From Mucilaginibacter sp. OK283 (GTDB taxonomy: Bacteria > Bacteroidota > Bacteroidia > Sphingobacteriales > Sphingobacteriaceae), in contig NZ_FODR01000015.1 in NCBI RefSeq assembly GCF_900110415.1, positions 112,031 to 176,030 of the forward strand: a stretch of 64,000 nt of DNA, given 5' to 3'. The notes under the pieces are model-generated. The model was not told the DNA's origin, did no database searches, and was given only the letters and a program-made list of their open reading frames with translations. Made by a program: the position numbers and the translations under genes. This document shows, piece after piece, positions 54,978 through 63,896 of this stretch. The stretch's first letter is position 1, and every line of letters begins with the position of its first letter.

Positions 54978-57278
54978 TTAATTTTTCAGCACATCGGCTG
55001 TCAACTCGGCCTTGGTTTTGCCTGGTGCCGATATAAAAACCTTCAACGTATTGTTGCCACCGGCGTCTACATATTTAAGTGTAAACTTGTGGTAACCTTT
55101 TAATAAAGGGGCAGCGCCAAATTGCTCGTTGGCCAAATGCTTGCCATCATTATCAACCACAACCTGGTCATCTATCAACAAAACCGAACCATTGGCCGAT
55201 AATGTTGAGAAGCCATAGTTGCCATCAGCCTCAATATTAATAAATCCGTTGTAAATTACACCAAACTTACCCTTACTTTTCCTGAAATCTGTTGTACTAA
55301 AGTTTTTTACTGCTCCGCTATCAGTTGGCAAGCCTATTAATTGGCTGGTGCTGCCAAAAGTGCCGGTAAATAATTGGTATTTAAGGCCACTTGCGTTGCC
55401 TGTATAGTTAACGGCTGCAAAAGGTGCTTTATTGTAAATCAATGTGCGGGTAATGTTGCTACGCTTGCCCGATGGGGTAATTACAATGGTTTGTAACTCG
55501 CGGTACTGGTCGGCTGGTACATCGTAGTTCATGGGGATATGATACTCCAAATCGGTTTCGCGCGGTGTGTAGCCGTCAATAGTATAGTAAATTTTTGCGC
55601 CATCAACCGGCGATTTCAGGTTCACGCTTACCTGCGAACCAATCATTACAGTATCTTTTGCCCCAATAGCAACCGGCACATGGTAATCCAGGTTGTTTTT
55701 ATCCAGCCAGGCCAAGTGCGATGGCAAGCGGGTTTCGCTAAAATCTTTAAAGTTTTTGTTAGCCAACGGGCTCCATGCTATCTCAGATAAGGCCATTAAG
55801 CGCGGCAGCAGCATAAATTCTACCTTAGCTTCGGTTGCTACATATTCGGTCCAAAGGTTGGCCTGTACCCCCATAATGTAAGTTTTTTGTTCGGGGGTTA
55901 AAGCTTCGGGAGTTGGATCGTAGCTGTAAATTTTTGATAATGGCTCGTTACCCCCAATGCTTAGCGGCTCCTGGCTTGGTTTGCCCTGCCCATGGTCTAT
56001 ATAAAGGCCGTGGCTGCCAGGTGTCATAATCACGTTATGTTTTTGCTGGGCGGCTGCAATACCGCCTTCTTCGCCACGCCAGCTCATTACAGCAGCGTTA
56101 GGTGCAAGTCCGCCTTCTAAAATCTCGTCCCAGCCAATGATGTTGCGGCCTTTGGAATTTACAAATTTTTCAACCCGTTGTATAAAATAGCTTTGCAGCT
56201 CATTTTCATCCTTCAGTTTTAATTTCTTAATCAGCTGCTGGCAAAATGCCGATTGTTTCCAGGCATCCTTCGGGGCTTCGTCGCCACCAATGTGGATGTA
56301 TTTGCTGGGGAACAGCGCCATCACCTCGGTTAAAACATCCTGGATAAAGGCAAATGTTTTATCGGATGGGCAGTAGATATCATTGAATACCCCCCAGGTT
56401 TCGGCAGGCTTGTAAGTTTTTGTTGGATCGCAGCTTAGTTCAGGATAAGCGGCCAATGCGGCCTGCGAGTGGCCGGGCATTTCAATTTCGGGTACGATGT
56501 TGATGTACCTGGCGGCAGCATATTTTATTACATCGCGGATTTGATCCTGGGTGTAAAATCCTCCGTAAGGGGTGCCGTCAAATTGCTGCGGTGTTTTATC
56601 GCGGTAGCCGCCAATGAGCGTCTGCGCACGCATACTGCTGATTTGCGTAAGCTTTGGATATTTTTTTATCTCGATACGCCAGCCCTGGTCTTCAGTAAGG
56701 TGCCAGTGAAAGTTGTTTAGCTTGTAGGCTGCCAGCAGGTCGATATATTTTTTAACCATCTCTACGCCAAAAAAATGCCTGCCTACATCAAGCATAGCGC
56801 CACGGTAGCCAAAACGGGGATAATCCTCAATCTGCACACAAGGCAATTTGGCCGTGGCAGCCCTAACGGCAGGGAATAGCTGGATAAGCGTTTGAATGCC
56901 GTAAAACAAACCGGCTCCTTTACCGGCAACAGTAATTTGCTGCGGTGTAATGATTAGGCGGTAACCTTCGGCTGGCAGGTTATCGGTACCGGCTGATGTT
57001 AATGTGATAATATTAGAAGCTACCCCGGCGTTTTTTGCGACAATGGCCGCGTTGTACGCCTGGCTGTCAGCCAGGTAATCCTTAAAAAACAGCACGGCTT
57101 TGTTTGAGGGCGAATCGGCCTGCACCTTTGTTTCCTGGCTGAACAGGAAAGTTCCGGGGGCTTTTGTGAGCGACACCGGCGCCGGGATAATCCCCGCATA
57201 CGGATCGGTATCCTGAGCTTTAACAATAGTAAACACGGTTAACAATGCGCTTAGCATCACGACAGTTTTTTTGAGCAT
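54978..57278 (-). CDS. beta-N-acetylhexosaminidase, GH20, with PA14-like C-terminus
   Basis: A 766-residue secreted enzyme. I chose the ATG at 57278, which gives a signal peptide (MLKKTVVMLSALLTVFTIVKAQ); the frame is open to 57455 but crosses the trxB terminator. GH20b domain at about 25-145, catalytic barrel at about 150-500 with FGYRGAMLDVGRHF, the Asp-Glu pair in HIGGDEAPKDAW and NIIGWDEILEGG, a chitobiase-C-like sandwich (INYTIDGYTP-like, KIYYTIDGYTPRETD) and a PA14-like sandwich at the end (YNGFINIEADGNYGFSTLSANGSVLLIDD). It releases terminal GlcNAc or GalNAc. Confidence 0.93.
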   Translation of the reverse strand: MLKKTVVMLSALLTVFTIVKAQDTDPYAGIIPAPVSLTKAPGTFLFSQETKVQADSPSNKAVLFFKDYLADSQAYNAAIVAKNAGVASNIITLTSAGTDNLPAEGYRLIITPQQITVAGKGAGLFYGIQTLIQLFPAVRAATAKLPCVQIEDYPRFGYRGAMLDVGRHFFGVEMVKKYIDLLAAYKLNNFHWHLTEDQGWRIEIKKYPKLTQISSMRAQTLIGGYRDKTPQQFDGTPYGGFYTQDQIRDVIKYAAARYINIVPEIEMPGHSQAALAAYPELSCDPTKTYKPAETWGVFNDIYCPSDKTFAFIQDVLTEVMALFPSKYIHIGGDEAPKDAWKQSAFCQQLIKKLKLKDENELQSYFIQRVEKFVNSKGRNIIGWDEILEGGLAPNAAVMSWRGEEGGIAAAQQKHNVIMTPGSHGLYIDHGQGKPSQEPLSIGGNEPLSKIYSYDPTPEALTPEQKTYIMGVQANLWTEYVATEAKVEFMLLPRLMALSEIAWSPLANKNFKDFSETRLPSHLAWLDKNNLDYHVPVAIGAKDTVMIGSQVSVNLKSPVDGAKIYYTIDGYTPRETDLEYHIPMNYDVPADQYRELQTIVITPSGKRSNITRTLIYNKAPFAAVNYTGNASGLKYQLFTGTFGSTSQLIGLPTDSGAVKNFSTTDFRKSKGKFGVIYNGFINIEADGNYGFSTLSANGSVLLIDDQVVVDNDGKHLANEQFGAAPLLKGYHKFTLKYVDAGGNNTLKVFISAPGKTKAELTADVLKN

Positions 57279-57420
57279 AGTAGTATGAGATTGGTACTGA
57301 GCCGTGAATATATAACTTTTTAAAAAATTATAAGAAGTTTTCCTTTGTAACAAAAGCATGAATGTTGCCTTTTCCCGATACCCGTGCCCTTCGAACCCTC
57401 GTTCTTCTTTTAACAAAAGG

Positions 57421-57479
57421 ATTTCTAAAAATAGAAAAGGCCATCTGTTTACCAAATGACCTTTTCTATTTTTAGAAAT
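57421..57479 (-). terminator. long near-perfect hairpin after trxB
   Basis: Arms of 23 bases (57421-57443 and 57457-57479) pair with a single mismatch around a 13-nt loop. Read on the minus strand the stem ends CCTTTTCTATTTTTAG, giving a U-rich tail. It lies 32 bp after the trxB stop and upstream of the GH20 start. Confidence 0.8.
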
Positions 57480-57510
57480 CCTCTCCCTTCAGGGGAGGAT
57501 TGGGTGGGGC

Positions 57511-58467
57511 CTACGCCGTTACCACATGCTCTTTACCGGCAAGGTAACGCTCGGCATCAATAGCGGCCATACAGCCTGTACCTGCGGCTGTTACAGCCTG
57601 GCGGTAAATATGATCCTGGGCATCGCCGCAGCAAAATACGCCCTCTACGTTGGTTTCTGTTGATCCGGGGCGGGTAATAATATAACCAGTCTCGTCCATA
57701 TGTAACCAGCCTTTAAAAATGTCGGTATTGGGATGATGGCCTATCGCCACAAAAAAACCGGTAACGTCAAGGTCGGTTTCAATATTGGTAATGTTGTTAA
57801 TTACCTTAACCGCCGTTACGCTTTGGCCATCGCCAAGAATTTCTTTGGTTTCGGTATTGTAAAGGATTTCGATATTGGGTGTATTTTTCACGCGGTGCAC
57901 CATTGCTTTTGAAGCACGGAATTCATCGCGGCGAACAATCATGTAAACCTTGCGGCATAATTTGGCAAGATAAGTAGCTTCTTCGGCGGCGGTATCGCCG
58001 GCGCCTACAATGGCTACATCCTGGCCTTTAAAAAAGAAGCCATCGCATACAGCACAGGCCGAAACACCAAAGCCACTGTATTTTTGCTCCGAAGGCAAGC
58101 CAAGCCATTTGGCTGATGCACCTGTTGAAACGATAACAGTATCGGCAAGAATGGTTTTCACCCCATCAACCACCACTTTATGCGGCAGGCTGGTAAAGTC
58201 AACCGAGCTTACGTAGCCAAAACGGATGTCGGTACCCAGGCGTTCGGCCTGTTTCCTGAAATCTTCCATCATTTCGGGGCCCATAATGCCTTCCGGATAA
58301 CCAGGGAAGTTTTCTACGTCGGTTGTTTGTGTTAGTTGCCCGCCGGCCAGTAAACCAGTATACATTACCGGTTTAAGATCGGCCCTTGAGGCATATATGG
58401 CAGCAGTATATCCTGCCGGACCCGATCCTATGATCAGGCATTTTACGTGTTCTAATTCTTCAGACAT
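57511..58467 (-). CDS. trxB: thioredoxin-disulfide reductase
   Basis: A 318-residue cytoplasmic flavoprotein. FAD motif IIGSGPAGYTAAIYASRA at the start, redox pair CAVC in SACAVCDGFFF (about residues 136-139), NADPH motif VGAGDTAAEEATYL and the final FCCGDAQDHIYRQAVTAAGTGCMAA. Length and order match TrxB. It reduces thioredoxin with NADPH. Confidence 0.97.
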   Translation of the reverse strand: MSEELEHVKCLIIGSGPAGYTAAIYASRADLKPVMYTGLLAGGQLTQTTDVENFPGYPEGIMGPEMMEDFRKQAERLGTDIRFGYVSSVDFTSLPHKVVVDGVKTILADTVIVSTGASAKWLGLPSEQKYSGFGVSACAVCDGFFFKGQDVAIVGAGDTAAEEATYLAKLCRKVYMIVRRDEFRASKAMVHRVKNTPNIEILYNTETKEILGDGQSVTAVKVINNITNIETDLDVTGFFVAIGHHPNTDIFKGWLHMDETGYIITRPGSTETNVEGVFCCGDAQDHIYRQAVTAAGTGCMAAIDAERYLAGKEHVVTA

Positions 58468-58484
58468 TTGTTATAAATGAGGCA

Positions 58485-58492
58485 CAAATTTA
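58485..58492 (-). promoter_or_regulatory. -7 box of trxB
   Basis: TAAATTTG on the minus strand matches TAnnTTTG exactly and lies 17 bp before the trxB start codon. No clear -33 element was found at the usual distance. Confidence 0.4.
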
Positions 58493-58564
58493 TAAAAAAA
58501 GTCAATCCATTGGGTCAGTAACAGGTAAACTATTATCAATCGCTAATTTCAGCTAATCTGCCAT

Positions 58565-59482
58565 TTAATAAATTGTCTCGGGACGGATCACATCAATAAT
58601 ATTGAATGTAAGCCTAAACTTCGAATCAACCTTTTGTCCTTTATAAGTTGCGGGTTTCCATTTTGGCGAATTCATGAAAGCATTAACCATTAATTCATCA
58701 AAGTTTGTGTCGACAATTTGTGCCACCTTAACATCTGTCACTACGCCATCTTTGCTAATTTTCAAATCCAGTACCAGGGTGCCTGTGTGATCGGGGGTTT
58801 TAAAACCTGCGGTACGCTTCCTTAAATAGGTATGCAAGTCAAATGGCATTACCGGCGGCCTGTAGTTATTTTCAAGATAATTGGTATGCTTTATGTTAAT
58901 GCCTTTTTTATTGTAAGCATCAGTAAAATTCACAAAGCCTTCGGCATCCAATCCGCACCATTCACCTTCTTTATGATCGTTTACATAATATCCTTCTAAA
59001 GATACGTTGCCATCATTGCCATAAAGTTGGCACAAACCATTTAACCTGCCTTTGTTATACGTGTGCAATTCTGTTTTGCGGCCAAAACTATAATCCGTCC
59101 AAACGCCGCTTTTCTCGCCGTCAACAAAATAGCCGGTAGTTTGAATGTGGTTTAATGTATCTGCTATCCCATTTGCACGGTAATTAATATCCGGGCTAAA
59201 ATCGACTTTATGGTAATAAATAAACTTACCGGTAGGTACAGACAGTGTTTCGTCTTTAAAGAATCCGGATGTAAGGATGATATCCCTCATGTTAAACTGC
59301 TTTACCGACCACACAGAATCGCCGGGAAGTTTTTCAACAACGGCATAAGACGCAGCCAATGCTTTGTTGTCGGTGTGATCGCCCGACTCTGTTATGTAAA
59401 ACATGAAAGGCGACTGGGCGTAAAGCTTATGACCGATAGAAATTATTAATAATGCAACGAAGAGTAATTTTTTAATAATCAT
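58565..59482 (-). CDS. secreted protein with MORN-like repeats and TonB C-terminal domain
   Basis: A 305-residue exported protein with a signal peptide (LFVALLIISIGHKLYAQ). The middle (about 80-190) has MORN/YwqK-like repeats such as GYFVDGEKSGVW, KGRLNGLCQLYGNDG and GYYVNDHKEGEW. The last ~90 residues form a TonB-type C-terminal domain (GTLVLDLKISKDGVVTDVKVAQIVDTNFDELMVNAFMNSPKWKPATYKGQKVDSKFRLTFNI). There is no N-terminal membrane anchor, so classical energy transduction is doubtful. Confidence 0.8.
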   Translation of the reverse strand: MIIKKLLFVALLIISIGHKLYAQSPFMFYITESGDHTDNKALAASYAVVEKLPGDSVWSVKQFNMRDIILTSGFFKDETLSVPTGKFIYYHKVDFSPDINYRANGIADTLNHIQTTGYFVDGEKSGVWTDYSFGRKTELHTYNKGRLNGLCQLYGNDGNVSLEGYYVNDHKEGEWCGLDAEGFVNFTDAYNKKGINIKHTNYLENNYRPPVMPFDLHTYLRKRTAGFKTPDHTGTLVLDLKISKDGVVTDVKVAQIVDTNFDELMVNAFMNSPKWKPATYKGQKVDSKFRLTFNIIDVIRPETIY

Positions 59483-59514
59483 ATAGTGATAACTTAAGGT
59501 TACCGCAAATATAA

Positions 59515-60687
59515 TTATTTCCCTGTATTTGCCTTTAAAACCCGCATCACATTGCCGCCTAAAATTTTATCGATATCTTTTTCAGTGTAGTTTAGTTTCA
59601 GCAGTTCTTCGGTGATTTTTGGATAATCGCTCACGCTATCAAGTCCCAGCGGATAGGATTCGGCGCCGTCAAAATCCGAGCCGATGCCTACATGATCAAC
59701 CCCTATTAGTTTTACTATGAAATCAATATGATGGATGAGTAAACTCAGCGGCGGGCGAATTTTGTCCGATTCGGCTTTATACATCGAGTTCAGCCGGATG
59801 TTGGCCAGGTCGCCATCGTGGTAAATTTTGACGAGGGAGTCCAGCTCGGCTTTATGCTGATGTAAAAACATTGCCACCTTTGATGAATAGGTACTATCTA
59901 CAAAGCCGCTGTAAAAATTAAGGCAGATCACTCCCCCGTTTTTGGCCAGGGCTTTCAGCTGATCGTCTTTCATATTGCGCCTGCTGGGGTCGATACTCCA
60001 GGCGCAGCTATGCGATGCAATAACGGGCTTGGTGGTGGTAGCCAGCACATCGTAAAAGGTACGTTCGCCCACGTGCGATACATCAACCATAACCCCCAAT
60101 TGATTCAGGTGTTTAACAATCTGCTTACCATAGTCGGTGAGGCCTAAAAACTTCAGGCTGTCTTTTTTAGTCACCTCATCGCGGGCCGAAGTTGCCCACG
60201 AGGTGCTGTTGTTCCAGGTGAGGGTTAAATAATTCATGCCCCGTTTGGCCAGGCTGTCAATGTAGTCCATGCGGTCTTCAATCATGTGGCCGCCTTCAAC
60301 CCCGATCAACGCGGCCAGCTTTTTTTGGCCTACTGCTTTTTTAAGTTCGGCGCTGTTGTGTACCAGCGTAATTTTATCCGGATAGCGTTTAATAAGTGCG
60401 TACAAAGAATCAATTTCGCGATTGGCAAAAGCAAAGGCGGTACCTTTACCATAATTTTCGCCACACCAGATAGAGAAAATCTGCGCATCCAGCCCTCCCT
60501 CTTTGGCGCGTACCAAATCAAAATCGCCCTCGGCTTGCCGTTTACCCAAATCAAACTTCGTAATCAGTTCGTTAGATAATACATCGTTATGGGTATCTAT
60601 TAAAATTGCTTTTTGGTGAATTTTAGCGGCATCCTGCGCGCAAAGCTTTAAAGAAAAGAAAAGTAAAGGCAACAGCAGTTTTTTCAT
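59515..60687 (-). CDS. membrane dipeptidase, M19 family
   Basis: A 390-residue exported zinc dipeptidase with a short signal peptide (LLLPLLFFSLKLCAQ). Metal and active-site motifs: IDTHNDVL, LIGVEGGHMIE (bridging Glu), MVDVSHVGERTF, PVIASHSCAWSIDPSRRNMKDDQL and VGIGSDFDGAESYP. Length and order match renal-dipeptidase-like M19 enzymes. Confidence 0.94.
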   Translation of the reverse strand: MKKLLLPLLFFSLKLCAQDAAKIHQKAILIDTHNDVLSNELITKFDLGKRQAEGDFDLVRAKEGGLDAQIFSIWCGENYGKGTAFAFANREIDSLYALIKRYPDKITLVHNSAELKKAVGQKKLAALIGVEGGHMIEDRMDYIDSLAKRGMNYLTLTWNNSTSWATSARDEVTKKDSLKFLGLTDYGKQIVKHLNQLGVMVDVSHVGERTFYDVLATTTKPVIASHSCAWSIDPSRRNMKDDQLKALAKNGGVICLNFYSGFVDSTYSSKVAMFLHQHKAELDSLVKIYHDGDLANIRLNSMYKAESDKIRPPLSLLIHHIDFIVKLIGVDHVGIGSDFDGAESYPLGLDSVSDYPKITEELLKLNYTEKDIDKILGGNVMRVLKANTGK

Positions 60688-60865
60688 CGCGTCAAGATAA
60701 AAATTTCAGAGATATTATATGCTTTTTTATAGAAATGTAATGGAATTATGACCGACCCTTAAAACGTAAAAACAACAAATGATGAAAGATATATTTATTT
60801 TTTACGATACGGGCAGGCCCTTTTATTTTTAAGCCGTAACTTCGCAGCTTTTAAATTGATAAATT

Positions 60866-61435
60866 ATGAAGTCTCTTATCATCACCGCCTCTGTTATATT
60901 GAGCTCGCTTGCAGCAATTGCGCAAACTGGTCCTGCCGCCGTTACCAGCACTGCCAATACTATCGTTTTTGTTAATTCAGATTCGCTTATTAACAATTAC
61001 GACTACTATAAAGCCGTAAAATTTAAACTGCAGGACCTTTCGCAAAAAGCACAGGCCGAGATTACGGCAAAGGGCACAGCATTTCAAAAAGAAGTAGCCG
61101 CTTACCAGAAAAGCGCGGCTTCGCTTAGCCTGGCACAACGTACCGCGACAGAAAAACGCCTGGCAGCAAAACAACAGTCGTTGCAGGCCCTTTCCCAAAA
61201 CACAGGCAAGCAATTGCAGGATGAAGAAGCTGAGCAAAACACCAAGCTTTACGACCATATTGCAGCATACCTAAAAACTTATACTAAAACAAAAGGCTAT
61301 AAAATTGTACTTACCTACTCAAAGGCAAACCCATCCATGCTTTATGGTGACGAAAGCCTTGATGTGACCAAAGAGGTACTTACCGGCCTAAATGACGAAT
61401 ATAAAAAGGAAGCAGCTCCTGCTTCGATGAAGTAA
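60866..61435 (+). CDS. OmpH/Skp-family periplasmic chaperone
   Basis: A 189-residue protein with a signal peptide (LIITASVILSSLAAIAQ). The mature part starts with an OmpH-like strand (IVFVNSDSLINNYDYYKAVKFKLQDLSQ), continues with a long coiled-coil arm (about 60-135) and ends with KGYKIVLTYSKANPSMLYGDESLDVTKEVLTGLNDEYK, as in OmpH/Skp. It helps outer-membrane proteins through the periplasm. A possible -7 box TAACTTCG lies 21 bp before the ATG. Confidence 0.9.
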   Translation: MKSLIITASVILSSLAAIAQTGPAAVTSTANTIVFVNSDSLINNYDYYKAVKFKLQDLSQKAQAEITAKGTAFQKEVAAYQKSAASLSLAQRTATEKRLAAKQQSLQALSQNTGKQLQDEEAEQNTKLYDHIAAYLKTYTKTKGYKIVLTYSKANPSMLYGDESLDVTKEVLTGLNDEYKKEAAPASMK

Positions 61436-61571
61436 CCCGGTAAGCCGAATATGTGTGGGCTACTGTGTGTACACATCTTTCTAATAAAAGAAGACGTCAT
61501 TTCGATAGAGCTTAAGTGGGAAAGAGCGGGGCGCTGTGTAGATTTCATTTTCACAACGCGGTGTCTTGATA

Positions 61572-61634
61572 CTATGTATGTATTACCCGCGCATTAAACA
61601 CTTTTTCAATTGGTGAGTGGTTAGTGGCCTCTAT
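61572..61634 (-). pseudogene. degenerate 3'-end remnant of an acyl-CoA carboxylase beta gene
   Basis: Minus-strand codons read IEATNHSPIEKVFNARVIHT and then a stop. The intact gene at 62.2 kb ends IEAANHAPIEKAFNVGVIQT. By hand alignment 14 of 20 residues and about 47 of 63 bases are identical, with the stop codon in the same place. No homology continues upstream. It lies directly after the DUF3592 gene. Confidence 0.75.
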
Positions 61635-61677
61635 TTTGACTGGTTATTTTTTGATCCCGTTAATTTCAGTTGATTTT

Positions 61678-62112
61678 TCAGGTCGGTTGATATTGATTCA
61701 GGATGTAATATACAGCTACGCCAATAATTAAACATATGCCCAAGATCATTATCCCAAAGCCTATTAACCGGCTAAAACTGTTATCAATAATAACACGCTT
61801 GTAGTCAGCCCCGTCATATATAATTTTTACTCTATCGCCTTCTCTATAACTTGCGGGGTTTGTGCCCACATCATACCTCACAGTCATCCATTGGTTATCT
61901 GATGCCATGTACTTTATAAGCGGGTAATACATAATCATCGGTGTATCTCCCCTTGAAGGGCGTTCAGCAATTTCTTCAAGGGCTACTACCGTACCAATCG
62001 CCCTTGTACCCGTTTTGTACAATTTACGTACCTCTATTATTTTGCCAATACCCAAAACCGTGAGGAAAGTTCCACCGGCCAATAATATTAACTCATTAAT
62101 TGTTGCATTCAT
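61678..62112 (-). CDS. DUF3592-like membrane protein
   Basis: A 144-residue protein with two membrane helices (about 7-25 and 115-138) around a beta-rich domain (TRAIGTVVALEE; PLIKYMASDNQWMTVRYDVGTNPASYREGDRVKIIYDG), the DUF3592 pattern. The function of the family is unknown. It sits between the intact acyl-CoA carboxylase gene and a degenerate copy of that gene's 3' end. Confidence 0.8.
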   Translation of the reverse strand: MNATINELILLAGGTFLTVLGIGKIIEVRKLYKTGTRAIGTVVALEEIAERPSRGDTPMIMYYPLIKYMASDNQWMTVRYDVGTNPASYREGDRVKIIYDGADYKRVIIDNSFSRLIGFGIMILGICLIIGVAVYYILNQYQPT

Positions 62113-62203
62113 AATGCGTTTTTTTCTGAACCGCGATTAAGCAGATTGATCAGATTTTTTGGATTTTGATTAACTTGACGGCTATTTTACACACCTCTCA
62201 CCA

Positions 62204-63832
62204 TTACGTCTGTATCACCCCCACATTAAAGGCCTTCTCAATGGGCGCGTGGTTAGCCGCTTCTATCCCCATGGATATTACCTTACGGGTTTCCAGCGGA
62301 TCGATAATGCCATCAACCCAAAGCCGTGCAGCTGCATAGTATGGTGTGGTTTGGCTGTTATACCTGTCAGTGGTTTGTTTTAACAGTTCCTGCTCTTTCA
62401 CTTCATCCACCAACTCCCCTTTAGCCTTTAACCCTGCCGACTGCATTTGCACCAGCACTTTAGCTGCCTGCGCGCCCCCCATAACGGCTATTTTTGCCGA
62501 TGGCCAGGCATATATCAACCTGGGATCGTAGGCCTTGCCGCACATGGCGTAGTTACCCGCACCGTACGAGTTGCCTATAACTATGGTAAACTTAGGCACT
62601 ACCGAATTGGCTACCGCGTTTACCATTTTGGCGCCATCTTTTATAATGCCTCCCTGTTCGCTGCGGCTGCCTACCATAAAACCGGTAACATCCTGCAAAA
62701 ATACCAGCGGAATTTTCTTCTGGTTACAGTTCATAATAAAACGGGTTGCCTTATCGGCCGAGTCGGAATAAACGACGCCGCCAAACTGCATTTCTCCTTT
62801 TTTCGATTTAATCACCTTACGCTGGTTAGCCACAATGCCTACTGCCCAGCCATCAATTCGGCCCAAACCGCAAATGATGGATTGGCCATAACCTTCCTTA
62901 TATTCTTCAAAAACCGAATCATCAAGCAACCGCAAAATAATCTCGCGCATATCGTAAGCCTTCTCGCGGTTATCGGGCAAAATGCCGTAAATATCTTTGG
63001 GATCTAATTTGGGGGCAAGCGGCTTAATCCTGTCGAACCCGGCCTTGTTATAGTCGCCCACCATGCTCATGATATTACGGATAGAATCGAGGCAAGCCTG
63101 GTCGTTAGGTTGTTTATAATCGGTAACGCCCGAAATTTCGCAATGCGTGGTAGCGCCGCCCAGGGTTTCGTTATCCACATCCTCGCCTATGGCCGATTTT
63201 ACCAGGTACGATCCTGCCAGGAAAACCGATCCGGTGCCCTCTACAATCATAGCCTCATCGCTCATAATAGGTAAGTACGCCCCACCCGCCACGCATGAGC
63301 CCATGATGGCCGAAATCTGGACGATACCCATACTGCTCATCATGGCGTTATTCCTGAAAATGCGGCCGAAATGTTCTTTATCCGGGAATATCTCATCCTG
63401 CAAAGGCAAATACACCCCTGCCGAATCTACCAGGTAAATGATAGGCAACCGGTTTTCCATGGCTATTTCCTGGGCGCGTAAATTTTTCTTGGCTGTTATC
63501 GGGAACCAGGCGCCAGCCTTAACCGTGGCATCATTGGCCACAATTACACATTGCCTGCCCGATACATAGCCAATACCGCAAATAACACCACCAGACGGGC
63601 AGCCGCCATGCTCGGCATACATGCCATCGGCAGTAAACGCGCCAACCTCCAGCCAGGGTTTATCTTTATCTATCAAATAGGCCACCCGCTCGCGCGCCAG
63701 CATTTTGCCTTTTTCTTTTTGTTTCAAAGCAGCCTTTTCGCCACCACCGAGGTAAACTTTTTTAAGCCGGGTTTTAAGCTCATAAACAAGCTGCTTGTTT
63801 ATATCTTCATTTATATTGAATGACAGATCCAT
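62204..63832 (-). CDS. acyl-CoA carboxylase, carboxyltransferase beta subunit
   Basis: A 542-residue biotin-dependent carboxyltransferase of the propionyl-/methylcrotonyl-CoA type. N-terminal lobe: KMLARERVAYLIDKDKPWLEVG, GGVICGIGYVSGRQCVIVANDATVKAGAW. Oxyanion-hole regions: IVQISAIMGSCVAGGAYLPIMSDEAMIVEG and FTIVIGNSYGAGNYAMCGKAYDPRLIYAWPSAKIAVMGGAQAA. The ending resembles methylcrotonyl-CoA carboxylase beta, but the acyl substrate is not certain. No alpha subunit is in the window. A -7-like box and a tandem repeat array lie just upstream. Confidence 0.93.
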   Translation of the reverse strand: MDLSFNINEDINKQLVYELKTRLKKVYLGGGEKAALKQKEKGKMLARERVAYLIDKDKPWLEVGAFTADGMYAEHGGCPSGGVICGIGYVSGRQCVIVANDATVKAGAWFPITAKKNLRAQEIAMENRLPIIYLVDSAGVYLPLQDEIFPDKEHFGRIFRNNAMMSSMGIVQISAIMGSCVAGGAYLPIMSDEAMIVEGTGSVFLAGSYLVKSAIGEDVDNETLGGATTHCEISGVTDYKQPNDQACLDSIRNIMSMVGDYNKAGFDRIKPLAPKLDPKDIYGILPDNREKAYDMREIILRLLDDSVFEEYKEGYGQSIICGLGRIDGWAVGIVANQRKVIKSKKGEMQFGGVVYSDSADKATRFIMNCNQKKIPLVFLQDVTGFMVGSRSEQGGIIKDGAKMVNAVANSVVPKFTIVIGNSYGAGNYAMCGKAYDPRLIYAWPSAKIAVMGGAQAAKVLVQMQSAGLKAKGELVDEVKEQELLKQTTDRYNSQTTPYYAAARLWVDGIIDPLETRKVISMGIEAANHAPIEKAFNVGVIQT

Positions 63833-63877
63833 AATTGGTATATAATAGAAAACGTAATTTAGGGATAATTACCGTTG

Positions 63878-63885
63878 TAAAGATA
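63878..63885 (-). promoter_or_regulatory. probable -7 box of the carboxylase gene
   Basis: TATCTTTA on the minus strand is one base off TAnnTTTG and lies 45 bp before the start codon. The heptanucleotide array starts 11 bp upstream of it and would cover the -33 region. Confidence 0.4.
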
Positions 63886-63896
63886 ATTTTTCGTTT

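Noticed and set aside
57279..57455. N-terminal extension of the GH20 frame
   Set aside because: It runs through the trxB terminator hairpin and would remove the signal peptide from the N-terminus.
63147..63823. Plus-strand open frames antisense to the carboxylase gene
   Set aside because: They mirror the codon pattern of the well-supported minus-strand gene and have no motifs.
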